A stretch of DNA of 64,000 nucleotides from Halalkalibaculum roseum. GTDB taxonomy: Bacteria > Bacteroidota > Rhodothermia > Balneolales > Balneolaceae. The stretch covers positions 372,001-436,000 of the forward strand of contig NZ_JAALLT010000004.1 of NCBI RefSeq assembly GCF_011059145.1, read 5' to 3'. The translations under genes and the position numbers were made by a program. This document shows, piece by piece, positions 18,002 through 26,720 of the stretch; within the stretch, counting starts at the first letter, position 1, and every line of letters starts with the position of its first letter. A model generated the notes under the pieces. It was not told the DNA's origin and did no database searches. It saw nothing but the letters and a program-made list of their open reading frames with translations.

Positions 18002-20425
18002 CTACTCGCTCCTCAAACTGTTTACCGGGTTCGTTACCGCAGCACTAACGGCTTGAAAACTGACCGTGATCAATGCCACTATCAGTGCAATGAGTCCGGA
18101 CGTTAAAAATGTTGTGAGTCCCAGTTCTATTCGAAATGCGAAGTTTTGAAGCCAATTTTCCATTACCAGGTAGGCAATGGGGACTGCGATAATAAATGCC
18201 CATCCTACAAGCCGGGCAAAATCTTTAGACAGTAGCAGTACAATATTGGGCACGCTGGCTCCAAGCACCTTACGTACGCCAATCTCCTTGGTACGTTGAT
18301 AGGCCGTATAGGCGGCCAATCCGAAAAGACCGACGCAGGCAATAATAATTGCTAGACTGGAAAATATGGCGAAAATTTTTGCGGATACACGTTCCGACTC
18401 ATACATTTTTTCTAAATCGTTATCCAAAAAGGTATAGGAAAACGGCCGGTCAGGTATCATGCCGGTCCACAGGGCCTCAATCTGCTCAATGGTCTCATTA
18501 AATCCGGCACCTGCAAGGCGTATCGTTAGAAAATTTTCGAACCCAATAGCACTTTCCGAGCTAAGTATAGCTAGCGGTGTTATATCGGTTCTTAGAGATT
18601 CAAAATTAAAATTTTCAGTCACTCCGATTACGGTAAAGTTAATCGTAACCTGCTCATCATTGATATTCCTGGTGTTATTGAGCCTCGCACCTACGGGGTT
18701 CTCGATGCCAAGAGCACGAACGGCCGATTCATTCAATATTACATGAAGAGAATCGTCTATACCTTCGGCAAAGGACTCACCCGCCAGTAGTTTAATACCC
18801 ATTGTTTCAATAAAATGGTCATCAACCGTCAATCCTTTTGTGGTCAGTATATCCTGATCACCCGGTTGTCTAAACTGAATACCGAAAAAATTATCTCCGG
18901 GCATGGTACCGGTGGCACCCACGCTTCGGACCGCTGCAAGATTTTTAACCTGCTGCTTGAAAGATTCCGGCTGCTGAAGATTATTAAAATTTTCTACCAC
19001 CATTACGTTTTCCTTATCAAAACCAAGCCTCTTATCTCTTATATAATCCATTTGACTATTTACCACCAGGGTACCTGAGATAAGTATGATAGATATGGCG
19101 AATTGAAAGATAACCAAGCCGTTTCGCAGCCACCGACCCTTGCTGTTCGACTGAAACTTACCCTTCATTACCTCAACGGGTTTCATCGAAGAGATATAAA
19201 AGGCTGGGTATATTCCGGCCAGTAAACCAACTACAATTGCGAATAGTAGCAGGGAGGGTCCGATCATAGCACTTCCAAGAAAGTCAATTACCAACTCCTT
19301 GCCAGCCAGAATATTAAAAGCGGGAAGGATGATCTGTATCACTCCTACCGCCATTACGAGGCTGATGAGACTGATAAAAACCGATTCAGCCAAAAATTGC
19401 CGAATTAATTGACTGCGATCCGAACCCATGACTTTTCGTACTCCTACTTCTCTGGCACGTTCTGCCGACCGTGCTGTTGCCAGATTCACAAAGTTTATAC
19501 AGGCAATAACTAAGATTAGTATAGCTATGGAGATAAATATATATACATAGACTATACTCCCATTCGGCTTGATTTCACTTTGCAGGTTCGAATGAAGATA
19601 GATATCTGTAATAGGCTGCAGAAAGTAATTATAGCCATTACCTGCAGCTTTGTATTCGCTATAAGAAATACCTAAGTCTCTTTCTATTTGTCCGGATGCA
19701 TATTTCTCAACTACTTCCGGTATTCTACTTTCCACTTCTTGCGAACTTATACCAGATTTTAGTTTTACATAGGTATAAGATGAAAAACCGGTATAGTTAG
19801 GCTGCTGTAAAAACCCCAGGTTGGTGCTTGAACTTAAAAAATCAAAGGTAATGTGTGAATTGTCAGGCACATCCTGCATCACTCCAACTACCGTAGTTTC
19901 GTTATCATTAACCTCAATTGTTTTCCCAACCGGATTTTCGTTTCCAAAATATTTTTGAGCCGTAGATTGGGTTAATATCACTGTATTGGGATTCTTCAGA
20001 ATTGAATGTTTGTCCCCCTGCAGCAACTCAAAATCAAATATTTTGAAGAAATTAGAGTCAGCAAAAAACACATAATTTTCCTCAAAAACTTTATCCTTAT
20101 ATTCGACAATATTGGTAAAGTTAGGAAAACCCAAGAGCCGTGTTGATGCTTCTATACCGGTAATTTCATCTGCAAAAGCTTCGGAAAAGCCACTGGGAAT
20201 GATGGCATAGTAACTGGTATGATCGGGATAAATCCGCTCCAGGGCTACGCGGTAAATATGTTCTTTTTCGGTATGAAACTCATCGTACGAGAGCTCATCT
20301 TGTACATGAAGCAGTATCAATATGCAACAGGCAAGCCCGACCGTAAGACCTAGAACATTTATAATAGTATATGCCCTATTTTTTAAAAGGCTCCTAAATG
20401 CGATTTTTAAGTAGTTTTTTATCAT
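18002..20425 (-). CDS. FtsX/MacB-type ABC transporter permease (permease E, 807 aa)
   Basis: It begins MIKNYLKIAFRSLLKNRAYT. The first helix has the ACC motif (GLACCILILLHV). The coupling motifs are REVGVRKVMGSDRSQ and KEIGVRKVLGASVPN, and the tail is NPVNSLRSE. It is closest by eye to permease G in its first periplasmic domain (the AAGNxxxYxLQPxT segment, residues about 250-265, is shared only by these two). It lies 191 bp after permease F. A run of seven T residues precedes the start on the coding strand's complement, with no recognisable ribosome binding site. Confidence 0.93.
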   Translation of the reverse strand: MIKNYLKIAFRSLLKNRAYTIINVLGLTVGLACCILILLHVQDELSYDEFHTEKEHIYRVALERIYPDHTSYYAIIPSGFSEAFADEITGIEASTRLLGFPNFTNIVEYKDKVFEENYVFFADSNFFKIFDFELLQGDKHSILKNPNTVILTQSTAQKYFGNENPVGKTIEVNDNETTVVGVMQDVPDNSHITFDFLSSSTNLGFLQQPNYTGFSSYTYVKLKSGISSQEVESRIPEVVEKYASGQIERDLGISYSEYKAAGNGYNYFLQPITDIYLHSNLQSEIKPNGSIVYVYIFISIAILILVIACINFVNLATARSAERAREVGVRKVMGSDRSQLIRQFLAESVFISLISLVMAVGVIQIILPAFNILAGKELVIDFLGSAMIGPSLLLFAIVVGLLAGIYPAFYISSMKPVEVMKGKFQSNSKGRWLRNGLVIFQFAISIILISGTLVVNSQMDYIRDKRLGFDKENVMVVENFNNLQQPESFKQQVKNLAAVRSVGATGTMPGDNFFGIQFRQPGDQDILTTKGLTVDDHFIETMGIKLLAGESFAEGIDDSLHVILNESAVRALGIENPVGARLNNTRNINDEQVTINFTVIGVTENFNFESLRTDITPLAILSSESAIGFENFLTIRLAGAGFNETIEQIEALWTGMIPDRPFSYTFLDNDLEKMYESERVSAKIFAIFSSLAIIIACVGLFGLAAYTAYQRTKEIGVRKVLGASVPNIVLLLSKDFARLVGWAFIIAVPIAYLVMENWLQNFAFRIELGLTTFLTSGLIALIVALITVSFQAVSAAVTNPVNSLRSE

Positions 20426-20616
20426 TTTTTTATAGTTTTACCTGAGGATTTCCCTTCATAACAGCCACCAGTATTCAGCTGTTATGTCAGTCACTAATTG
20501 TCAATGACTTGTTTATTATTAAGGTATGACAAATGACGGAAGTCTAAATTACAGTCATCTTTCATCAGCCTGAGATACCACTTTTCAAATCTTAAATGTT
20601 ACGTTTAACGTATACA

Positions 20617-23034
20617 TCATTCACTTTTCAAACTCTCTACCGGATTTACCAATGCTGCTTTTATAGAGTGATAGCTAACTGCTACAGTTGCTATAAACAG
20701 CGCCGCGATGGCTGACAGAATAAACACCCCTGCTCCGATCTCAATCCGATAGGCAAAATCACTGAGCCAGCTATTCATCACCAGGTACGATAATGGAAAT
20801 GCCAGAAAAAGAGCCAAAACAACTAGTTTTGTAAAATCAGAGCCCAAAAGTTGGACAATATCCCAGACCGTAGCCCCTAATACTTTGCGAACACCAATCT
20901 CTTTCGTACGTCGTTCAGCGGTAAACAGGGACAATCCGAACAGACCCAAACAAGCCAGGAAAATGGCTATCAAAGAAAAACTCAGAATCGCGTTGTTCAG
21001 CAACTCCTCCTGGGAATATAATGCGGCAAAAGTATTATCAAGAAAGAAGTAGCCAAAGGATGCTTCCGAAATAACTTCTTTCCAGGTTGTTTCTAAAAAA
21101 TCTAGGGTGTTACCGACTTCATTGGGATTGATCTTTACCGAAATGTAATCCACTATATCCGGTCGGTTTATCAATACAAATGGCTGAATGGACTCATGCA
21201 ATGATTGGTAATGAAAATCTTGCACCACACCTACAATTTCCCCCTCCAATCCCATGGATCGGTTGATCATTATCCGACCCAACACTTCATCAGGCTTCAA
21301 ACCCAGATCTTTAACTGCCTGTTCGTTTAGAATTACCGCATTGGTATCTGCGGGGGAATCAGCTCGAAAGGAACGTCCTGCGATAAAATTCAAATCGTAT
21401 ACTTTCGGATAGTCACCTTCTACAGTGTAGCGTTCCCAGCGGTAATCCTGATCAGATCCCCGAACCTGGAAAGTATTGGTATAGGTAAAAGTGGCAAACA
21501 TCAGGTGTGAAGATGCCGTTACTGCTTTTACATTACTGTTTTGTAAATAGGCCTGTTTGACGCGATCAAAGTTGGGAATGATAGCATTATCACGGTGGAT
21601 GGGAATCACCACGACCTGCTCCTCGGCAAAACCCAACTCGCTCTCCTGCATATATTGTAACTGCTGGTAAACTACCATGGTACCTACAATCAGGCTACCG
21701 CTTAATGCAAATTGTAGCATAACCAATACTTTACGAAGAGATCCACCCCCGAGATGTCCAGAAAATGTACCATTGAGCACATCTGAAGGGCTGAACTTGG
21801 ATACAAAAACAGCGGGATAGGCTCCTGCCATAAGTACAAGCATTAATGTAAATCCTGCGAAAATCAACCAAGACTGTGGATCAATCAATATGCTATACAC
21901 ATTTTCTATACCACTGAATTCACTTACCCAAGGTTGAACCACATCTACAATAACCAAGGCCAAAACAACCGCTGATAGTACCAATAAGAAGGATTCTATA
22001 TAATGCTGAGCCATCAATTGCTGGCGTGTACCACCCAACGTCTTTCTGAGACCGACCTCCTTTACTCGCTTACCGGCCTGAGCCGTAACCAGGTTAATAA
22101 AGTTGAAGCACCCTAACAGCAAGATAATCAGACCAACAATAAGTACGGCATACACATTAGCCGAACTACCGTTTATGCCCCATTCTCCTACATCAAGAGC
22201 CGAATGCAAGTGTATTTCAGTGATTGGTTGAGCCTTCACCTCATAGGTGGATCCCGGTATTTCAAAGTAGTTATTCAGTTGTCTGGAGGCTTCGGCTAAA
22301 ACAGGTTCAAGATCAGCTCCCCGTTCAACCAGAATATAAGCGGGGACAAAGAGATTCACCCACTGATCAAAAAACTCCTGTCCTACTCTGCCGCCCGCCC
22401 AAAAATCCTCAGCTGCTGTTTTAATGTTACCAATGAAGTCAAAATTTAAATGAGAGTTGGTTGGAAAATCCTTCATTATGGCGGATACATATAAGGGAAT
22501 ATCAGTTTCTCCCTGGAAATATAGCGGCTTTCCTATGGGGTTTTCATTGCCAAAGTACTTTTCAGCCATCGATTGTGAAATGACCACGCTTCGAAATTCA
22601 TCTAATGGGTCTTCTGCATTTCCTGCTATAATTTCAAAATCAAAAATGTCAAAGAAGGTGTGCTCTGCCCATCCGAAATTATCTTCGTAGAACACTCGAT
22701 CTTTTTCAGGATTAGTAACAGGCATCGATCGTCTGTATTCCCAAACCCTGGCAAAATTATCAACAGCGGCATAATTCTCCTGCAGGTAGGGAGCCAGTGG
22801 TAACGGTACGAATCCGACACTCCTTTCAGTTTCCCGATTCATGCTTTGGGTAGTGAGTCGATATATACGATCTGATTTTTCATGAAAGCGATCGTAACTG
22901 AATTCATGCCTGGCATAAAGTCCGATTAATATTACACTGGCAATGGCAACTGACAAGCTTAAGACCGATAAAAAGGTAAAACTTTTATTCTTGGCAAAAG
23001 TACGAAATGCGATTTTTACATAATTCTTAAGCAT
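20617..23034 (-). CDS. FtsX/MacB-type ABC transporter permease (permease F, 805 aa)
   Basis: This is the most divergent copy at the N-terminus: VKIAFRTFAKNKSFTFLSVLSLSVAI replaces the INIxGLAxG helix of the others. The first coupling motif is KEVGLRKTLGGTRQQ and the second KEIGVRKVLGATVWD; the tail is NPVESLKSE. The first periplasmic domain contains an extra aromatic stretch (EDFWAGGRVGQEFFDQWVN). It is the first gene after control region 2 (dyads 23188-23224, -24/-12 at 23121-23136), with a leader of roughly 75 bases. It heads the block F-E-D-C-ATPase. Confidence 0.93.
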   Translation of the reverse strand: MLKNYVKIAFRTFAKNKSFTFLSVLSLSVAIASVILIGLYARHEFSYDRFHEKSDRIYRLTTQSMNRETERSVGFVPLPLAPYLQENYAAVDNFARVWEYRRSMPVTNPEKDRVFYEDNFGWAEHTFFDIFDFEIIAGNAEDPLDEFRSVVISQSMAEKYFGNENPIGKPLYFQGETDIPLYVSAIMKDFPTNSHLNFDFIGNIKTAAEDFWAGGRVGQEFFDQWVNLFVPAYILVERGADLEPVLAEASRQLNNYFEIPGSTYEVKAQPITEIHLHSALDVGEWGINGSSANVYAVLIVGLIILLLGCFNFINLVTAQAGKRVKEVGLRKTLGGTRQQLMAQHYIESFLLVLSAVVLALVIVDVVQPWVSEFSGIENVYSILIDPQSWLIFAGFTLMLVLMAGAYPAVFVSKFSPSDVLNGTFSGHLGGGSLRKVLVMLQFALSGSLIVGTMVVYQQLQYMQESELGFAEEQVVVIPIHRDNAIIPNFDRVKQAYLQNSNVKAVTASSHLMFATFTYTNTFQVRGSDQDYRWERYTVEGDYPKVYDLNFIAGRSFRADSPADTNAVILNEQAVKDLGLKPDEVLGRIMINRSMGLEGEIVGVVQDFHYQSLHESIQPFVLINRPDIVDYISVKINPNEVGNTLDFLETTWKEVISEASFGYFFLDNTFAALYSQEELLNNAILSFSLIAIFLACLGLFGLSLFTAERRTKEIGVRKVLGATVWDIVQLLGSDFTKLVVLALFLAFPLSYLVMNSWLSDFAYRIEIGAGVFILSAIAALFIATVAVSYHSIKAALVNPVESLKSE

Positions 23035-23120
23035 TGCTTTGATACCTGATACCTATTACCTGTTACTGGTCACCCGAAAAACCTGGCGATTAACCAATTA
23101 CTATTAATTAGTATCAGGTA

Positions 23121-23136
23121 TCCAATAATCGTACCA
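23121..23136 (-). promoter_or_regulatory. Sigma-54-like -24/-12 promoter of permease F block
   Basis: On the minus strand the element is TGGTACGATTATTGGA. It has GG at -24, TTGG at -12, and the correct 10-base gap between the GG and the second doublet. The identical 16-mer occurs at 34301-34316, and the sequence just downstream (TAC then C/T then TG) is also shared. The dyad midpoint is 71 bp upstream. Confidence 0.72.
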
Positions 23137-23187
23137 AGATTGAAGATGACGACTAGGTTGAGGAATGAGCCCTTTTAATCTTCTTTA

Positions 23188-23224
23188 TGTACGGTTTGAA
23201 ACAGATTGTGTGCGAAAACGAACA
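23188..23224. promoter_or_regulatory. Tandem 16-bp dyads, enhancer-like control region 2
   Basis: TGTACGGTTTGAAACA (23188-23203) and TGTGCGAAAACGAACA (23209-23224) start 21 bp apart. The outer copy is the better match to TGTnCGnnnnCGnACA. The inner copy differs from the inner copy of control region 3 at only two positions. Confidence 0.75.
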
Positions 23225-23441
23225 GCTTGATGGTGGAACAAGCTGACTGATTTATCCTTCTGACTCCAAAATTCGTAATTCGTAATTTTTAATTATTTCA
23301 ACTCAAGGCTGGTTCAAGCGTCCACGTTCGAATAGGAAAGGCGAAAAGCGTGAACACTCGTCACTGTTTATCAAAGTCTCCAAATAATTCTTAAATATTT
23401 TGTAAATGGCTGCAACCTTAACCTCGAGCTATTTACTATCC

Positions 23442-23954
23442 CTAAAGCACTCTCTTATAATTAAACTTAGCTTCTCGCTCTTTGTCCTCCTGTTCAATTA
23501 TCACGTAAATATTCATTTCGTTTTCACTGATTCTCTCAAATGTAAATCCATCAAAAAACATCTTTCCCGGTGTCATCTTAACCAAGGGGAAATCTACCGT
23601 TTCGTCCTTCTCCTCCCACCCTTTTAAGTCTTTGTGGAAGTGTTTGAGTCGAAGCATCAATGTGCTGTTTTCTTCCGAAAGAGTGACAATCTCATAAAAG
23701 CGTACTTTGTTGTTGACCACTAATTTGAATGCACACATCATCGAACCGCCCAGTGGGGGCGTCCATATTTCTTCCACAAATCCTCCGAATGCTTCGCCCT
23801 TCCAGTGGCCTTGAACCCAGGCGACATCCTGAAGTGTTGCCCTGGGAGAAGCCACCCTTTCATCGAGTCTCACTGTATTGGAAAACGTTTCCTGACAATA
23901 ACCCGGATTTACAGACAGGACCAATAACAGAGCAGACAGAAAGAGATGTTTCAT
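23442..23954 (-). CDS. Secreted DUF6265-like protein (170 aa)
   Basis: A signal peptide (residues 1-20, ending GYCQ) precedes a compact beta-rich domain with WVQGHWKGEAFGGFVEEIW, PPLGGSMMCAFKLV and MLRLKHFHKDLKGWEEKDE. This pattern is typical of a family listed as DUF6265, probably a lipocalin/FABP-like barrel; the function is unknown and the family call is from memory. It lies between permeases G and F on the same strand, 171 bp after G. It may be the last gene of the block started at control region 3. Confidence 0.7.
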   Translation of the reverse strand: MKHLFLSALLLVLSVNPGYCQETFSNTVRLDERVASPRATLQDVAWVQGHWKGEAFGGFVEEIWTPPLGGSMMCAFKLVVNNKVRFYEIVTLSEENSTLMLRLKHFHKDLKGWEEKDETVDFPLVKMTPGKMFFDGFTFERISENEMNIYVIIEQEDKEREAKFNYKRVL

Positions 23955-24125
23955 AATGGTGTTTATACATTGAAAAATTTAAATAACAGCAAATACAAGT
24001 TAGTACATCAAACATGAGGCCATCCAAATACCACCACCTGCAAGGCGATTCGCGAATAAATTCAATTATAACAAAAGTTTTATTTTACCCATTGTTAATT
24101 ATTATCGACCACTGCAACCTGCCAT

Positions 24126-26576
24126 TCATTCACTCCTCAAACTATCTGCCGGATTCATCAGAGCTGCTTTTACCGACTGCCCGCTTACAGTCAGTAAGGC
24201 AATCAGGATGGCCCCCAAACCTGTCAACAGAAAAATATCAACACCGATGTTTGTCCTATAGGTAAAATCATTAAGCCACCTCGTAGCTGCGAAATAGGAG
24301 ATCGGAATGGAAATCAAAAAGCTGATAACAACTAGTTTCAGAAATTCACCCGAAATTAAGGCCAGCACGTTCGGAACTGTAGCTCCCATCACCTTGCGAA
24401 TACCGATCTCTTTGGTCCTGCGATTCACACTATGTGCTGAGAGTCCGAAGAGACCCAGGCAGGCAATGAAAAGGGCAATCAGCGAGAAAGCCGTCATCAG
24501 GTTCTGTACCCTCTGTTCTGATCGATACATCTGTTCAAACTGTTGGTCCATAAACGAATAATTGAACGGCCTGTCGGGTGCTTTCTCGTTCCACCAGGCT
24601 TCCAATTTCTCTATGGCCTCCCTGCTGTTAGAAGCACCTATAGCAAATGCCACATTTCCACTGCTCTTTCCATAAAAGAGTCCCAGGGGCTCGATATTCC
24701 GCCGAAGCGACTCATAGTGAAAATCCTTAACCACACCAATGATTCGATATTCCCTAACCTGCGAATTATCAATATTACCGTTATGATCGAACCCATAGCT
24801 TACGATTGACTCTCCAACCGGATCTTCGAATTTGAATCGTTTGACAGCTGACTCATTTAGGATGACCGTTTGCTCTTCCGTACCGCGTTCTTCATCAAAA
24901 TTACGGCCGGCAACCAGTTCCATACCCAACGTTGGAATATAGTCCTCATCCACCGTCCAGGTTTGCATGCTAACCGTATTATTCTGGGTTGGCTCTTCTC
25001 CCTTTGGCCAATGGACCAGGTCATTTTTACTATATCCCTGTACTGGGAAAAAGCTTGAAATAGTGGCCGATTTAAATATGGGGTCCTTTAGCATTTCTTC
25101 TTTCAAGGCATCCACAGCATAGCTGCTCCCCAGGGTGTAGGCATCCTCAACAATGATAATTTGGTCTTTCGAAAAACCGAGCTCTTTGCTCTGTATGAAG
25201 TTCAGCTGTTTATTAATAACCAGCAGACCTACAATGATGACAATTGAAATGCTGAACTGAAATACCACCAATCCTTTTCTCATAAAAATATGTCGCCACT
25301 GTTCAGAAAAAACACCTTTCAGCACTCTGGACGGTTTTAAGGAGGATAGCATCACAGCCGGGTAGCTTCCGGCAAACAACCCTGTGATAAGTACGACTGC
25401 AAAAAGGCCTGCCATAATCGTGGGTTCATTTAAGTACCCGCTTCTGATATCCGTACCGGAAAGATTGCTGAAATAAGGCAGAGACAACTCCACCAAAAAG
25501 AGGGCTACAAACATAGCCAGAATGCTTAATAGGACCGTTTCAGACAAGAACTGAACAGTAAGCTGTGACCTGGCTGAACCCAGCGTTTTTCTGATACCCA
25601 CCTCACGTGCCCTGACTGAAGATCTTGCTGTCGCCAGGTTCATAAAGTTGATACAAGCCAGCAATAACACGAACACCGCAAGACCTGAAAATATATATAC
25701 GTATGTGATACTTCCGTTCGGTTCAAATTCACCGGTCAGATCGGAGTAAAGATGTATGCTTGTTAACGGTTGCAAAGCATATTCCGCACTATTCCCTGCT
25801 GCCTCGAACTCATCAAGACTGATCCCCATAAAACTCTTGAGTTGCGGTTCGACATATTGCTTTTTTATGGTTTCAAAATTTTCCTCAAATCTTTCTGCAT
25901 CAACCCCCGGCTTGAGCAGTACATAAGTACGAAAATTATTACTGAACCAGCTGTTATTCTCGGCCTCCTCTGTGGTAGACATGGAAAGCATGAAGTTGAA
26001 ATGAAAATGTGAAGTGGATGGCATCTCTTCAATAACACCGGTAACCTCAAATTCAAATTCATCCAGGATGATGATACGTTCACCGACGGCATCTAATTTG
26101 CCAAAGTACTTTTGAGCGATCTTATCGGTAATGACTACAGTGTTAGGCTTCTCAAGCGCCGTTTCCGGATCCCCGTATTGCATGGGAATGGTAAAGACCC
26201 TGAATACACTTGGATCCGCTAATACCAACCCATCTTCCTTGATGTTCATATCACCTCTTTTCACAATACGGCTGCCAATAGGTCGGAAACGGGTCACCGC
26301 CTCCACCTCGGGAAAGTCCTGTTTCAGCGTCGGACCCATCGGTGCCGGAGCCGTTGCCAACTCAAGATAATTACCGGAAAAATCAATTTTTGAAACTACC
26401 CTGTATATCCGATCTGAATATTCATGATGTTTGTCATACGAAAGTTCGTGTGTCACGTAGATCATAATCAGAATACAGCAAGCCAGACCCACTGCAAGTC
26501 CAGATATGTTTATAAAAGCATATCCTTTTTGATTGCGAAGATTTCGAAAGGCGATTTTTAAGTAATTTTTAATCAT
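24126..26576 (-). CDS. FtsX/MacB-type ABC transporter permease (permease G, 816 aa)
   Basis: It begins MIKNYLKIAFRNLRNQKGYA. The first coupling motif is REVGIRKTLGSARSQ and the second KEIGIRKVMGATVPN, with Met in place of Leu in the core of the second motif. The tail is NPADSLRSE. The second periplasmic domain includes an unusual insert (SYGFDHNGNIDNSQVREY) absent from its neighbours. The 5' flank (cataacattctgctttt, gctgtcaggtttc) matches permease C. It is 144 bp downstream of permease H and most likely the fourth permease of the block J-I-H-G. Confidence 0.93.
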   Translation of the reverse strand: MIKNYLKIAFRNLRNQKGYAFINISGLAVGLACCILIMIYVTHELSYDKHHEYSDRIYRVVSKIDFSGNYLELATAPAPMGPTLKQDFPEVEAVTRFRPIGSRIVKRGDMNIKEDGLVLADPSVFRVFTIPMQYGDPETALEKPNTVVITDKIAQKYFGKLDAVGERIIILDEFEFEVTGVIEEMPSTSHFHFNFMLSMSTTEEAENNSWFSNNFRTYVLLKPGVDAERFEENFETIKKQYVEPQLKSFMGISLDEFEAAGNSAEYALQPLTSIHLYSDLTGEFEPNGSITYVYIFSGLAVFVLLLACINFMNLATARSSVRAREVGIRKTLGSARSQLTVQFLSETVLLSILAMFVALFLVELSLPYFSNLSGTDIRSGYLNEPTIMAGLFAVVLITGLFAGSYPAVMLSSLKPSRVLKGVFSEQWRHIFMRKGLVVFQFSISIVIIVGLLVINKQLNFIQSKELGFSKDQIIIVEDAYTLGSSYAVDALKEEMLKDPIFKSATISSFFPVQGYSKNDLVHWPKGEEPTQNNTVSMQTWTVDEDYIPTLGMELVAGRNFDEERGTEEQTVILNESAVKRFKFEDPVGESIVSYGFDHNGNIDNSQVREYRIIGVVKDFHYESLRRNIEPLGLFYGKSSGNVAFAIGASNSREAIEKLEAWWNEKAPDRPFNYSFMDQQFEQMYRSEQRVQNLMTAFSLIALFIACLGLFGLSAHSVNRRTKEIGIRKVMGATVPNVLALISGEFLKLVVISFLISIPISYFAATRWLNDFTYRTNIGVDIFLLTGLGAILIALLTVSGQSVKAALMNPADSLRSE

Positions 26577-26720
26577 AACATTCTGCTTTTTAGCTGTCAG
26601 GTTTCGGCTCTCGGCAGCTGATAGCTGAAGCCTGATAGTTCATTTCATATATACTGACTGAATAAAGAGGAATGGTAACTACTTTTTCCAGTCATCAGGC
26701 TGCGGTTATCGGTCCGCTTT

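Larger units (their letters stand above)
23035..23441. other. Intergenic control region between DUF6265-like gene and permease F
   Basis: This 407-bp stretch holds no gene. It contains, from left to right, a heptamer-like tract (ATACCTG variants, 23042-23070), the -24/-12 element at 23121-23136, the tandem dyads at 23188-23224 and a second heptamer repeat (AATTCGT x2 then AATTTTT, 23270-23290). The remainder up to the DUF6265 stop shows nothing recognisable. Confidence 0.7.
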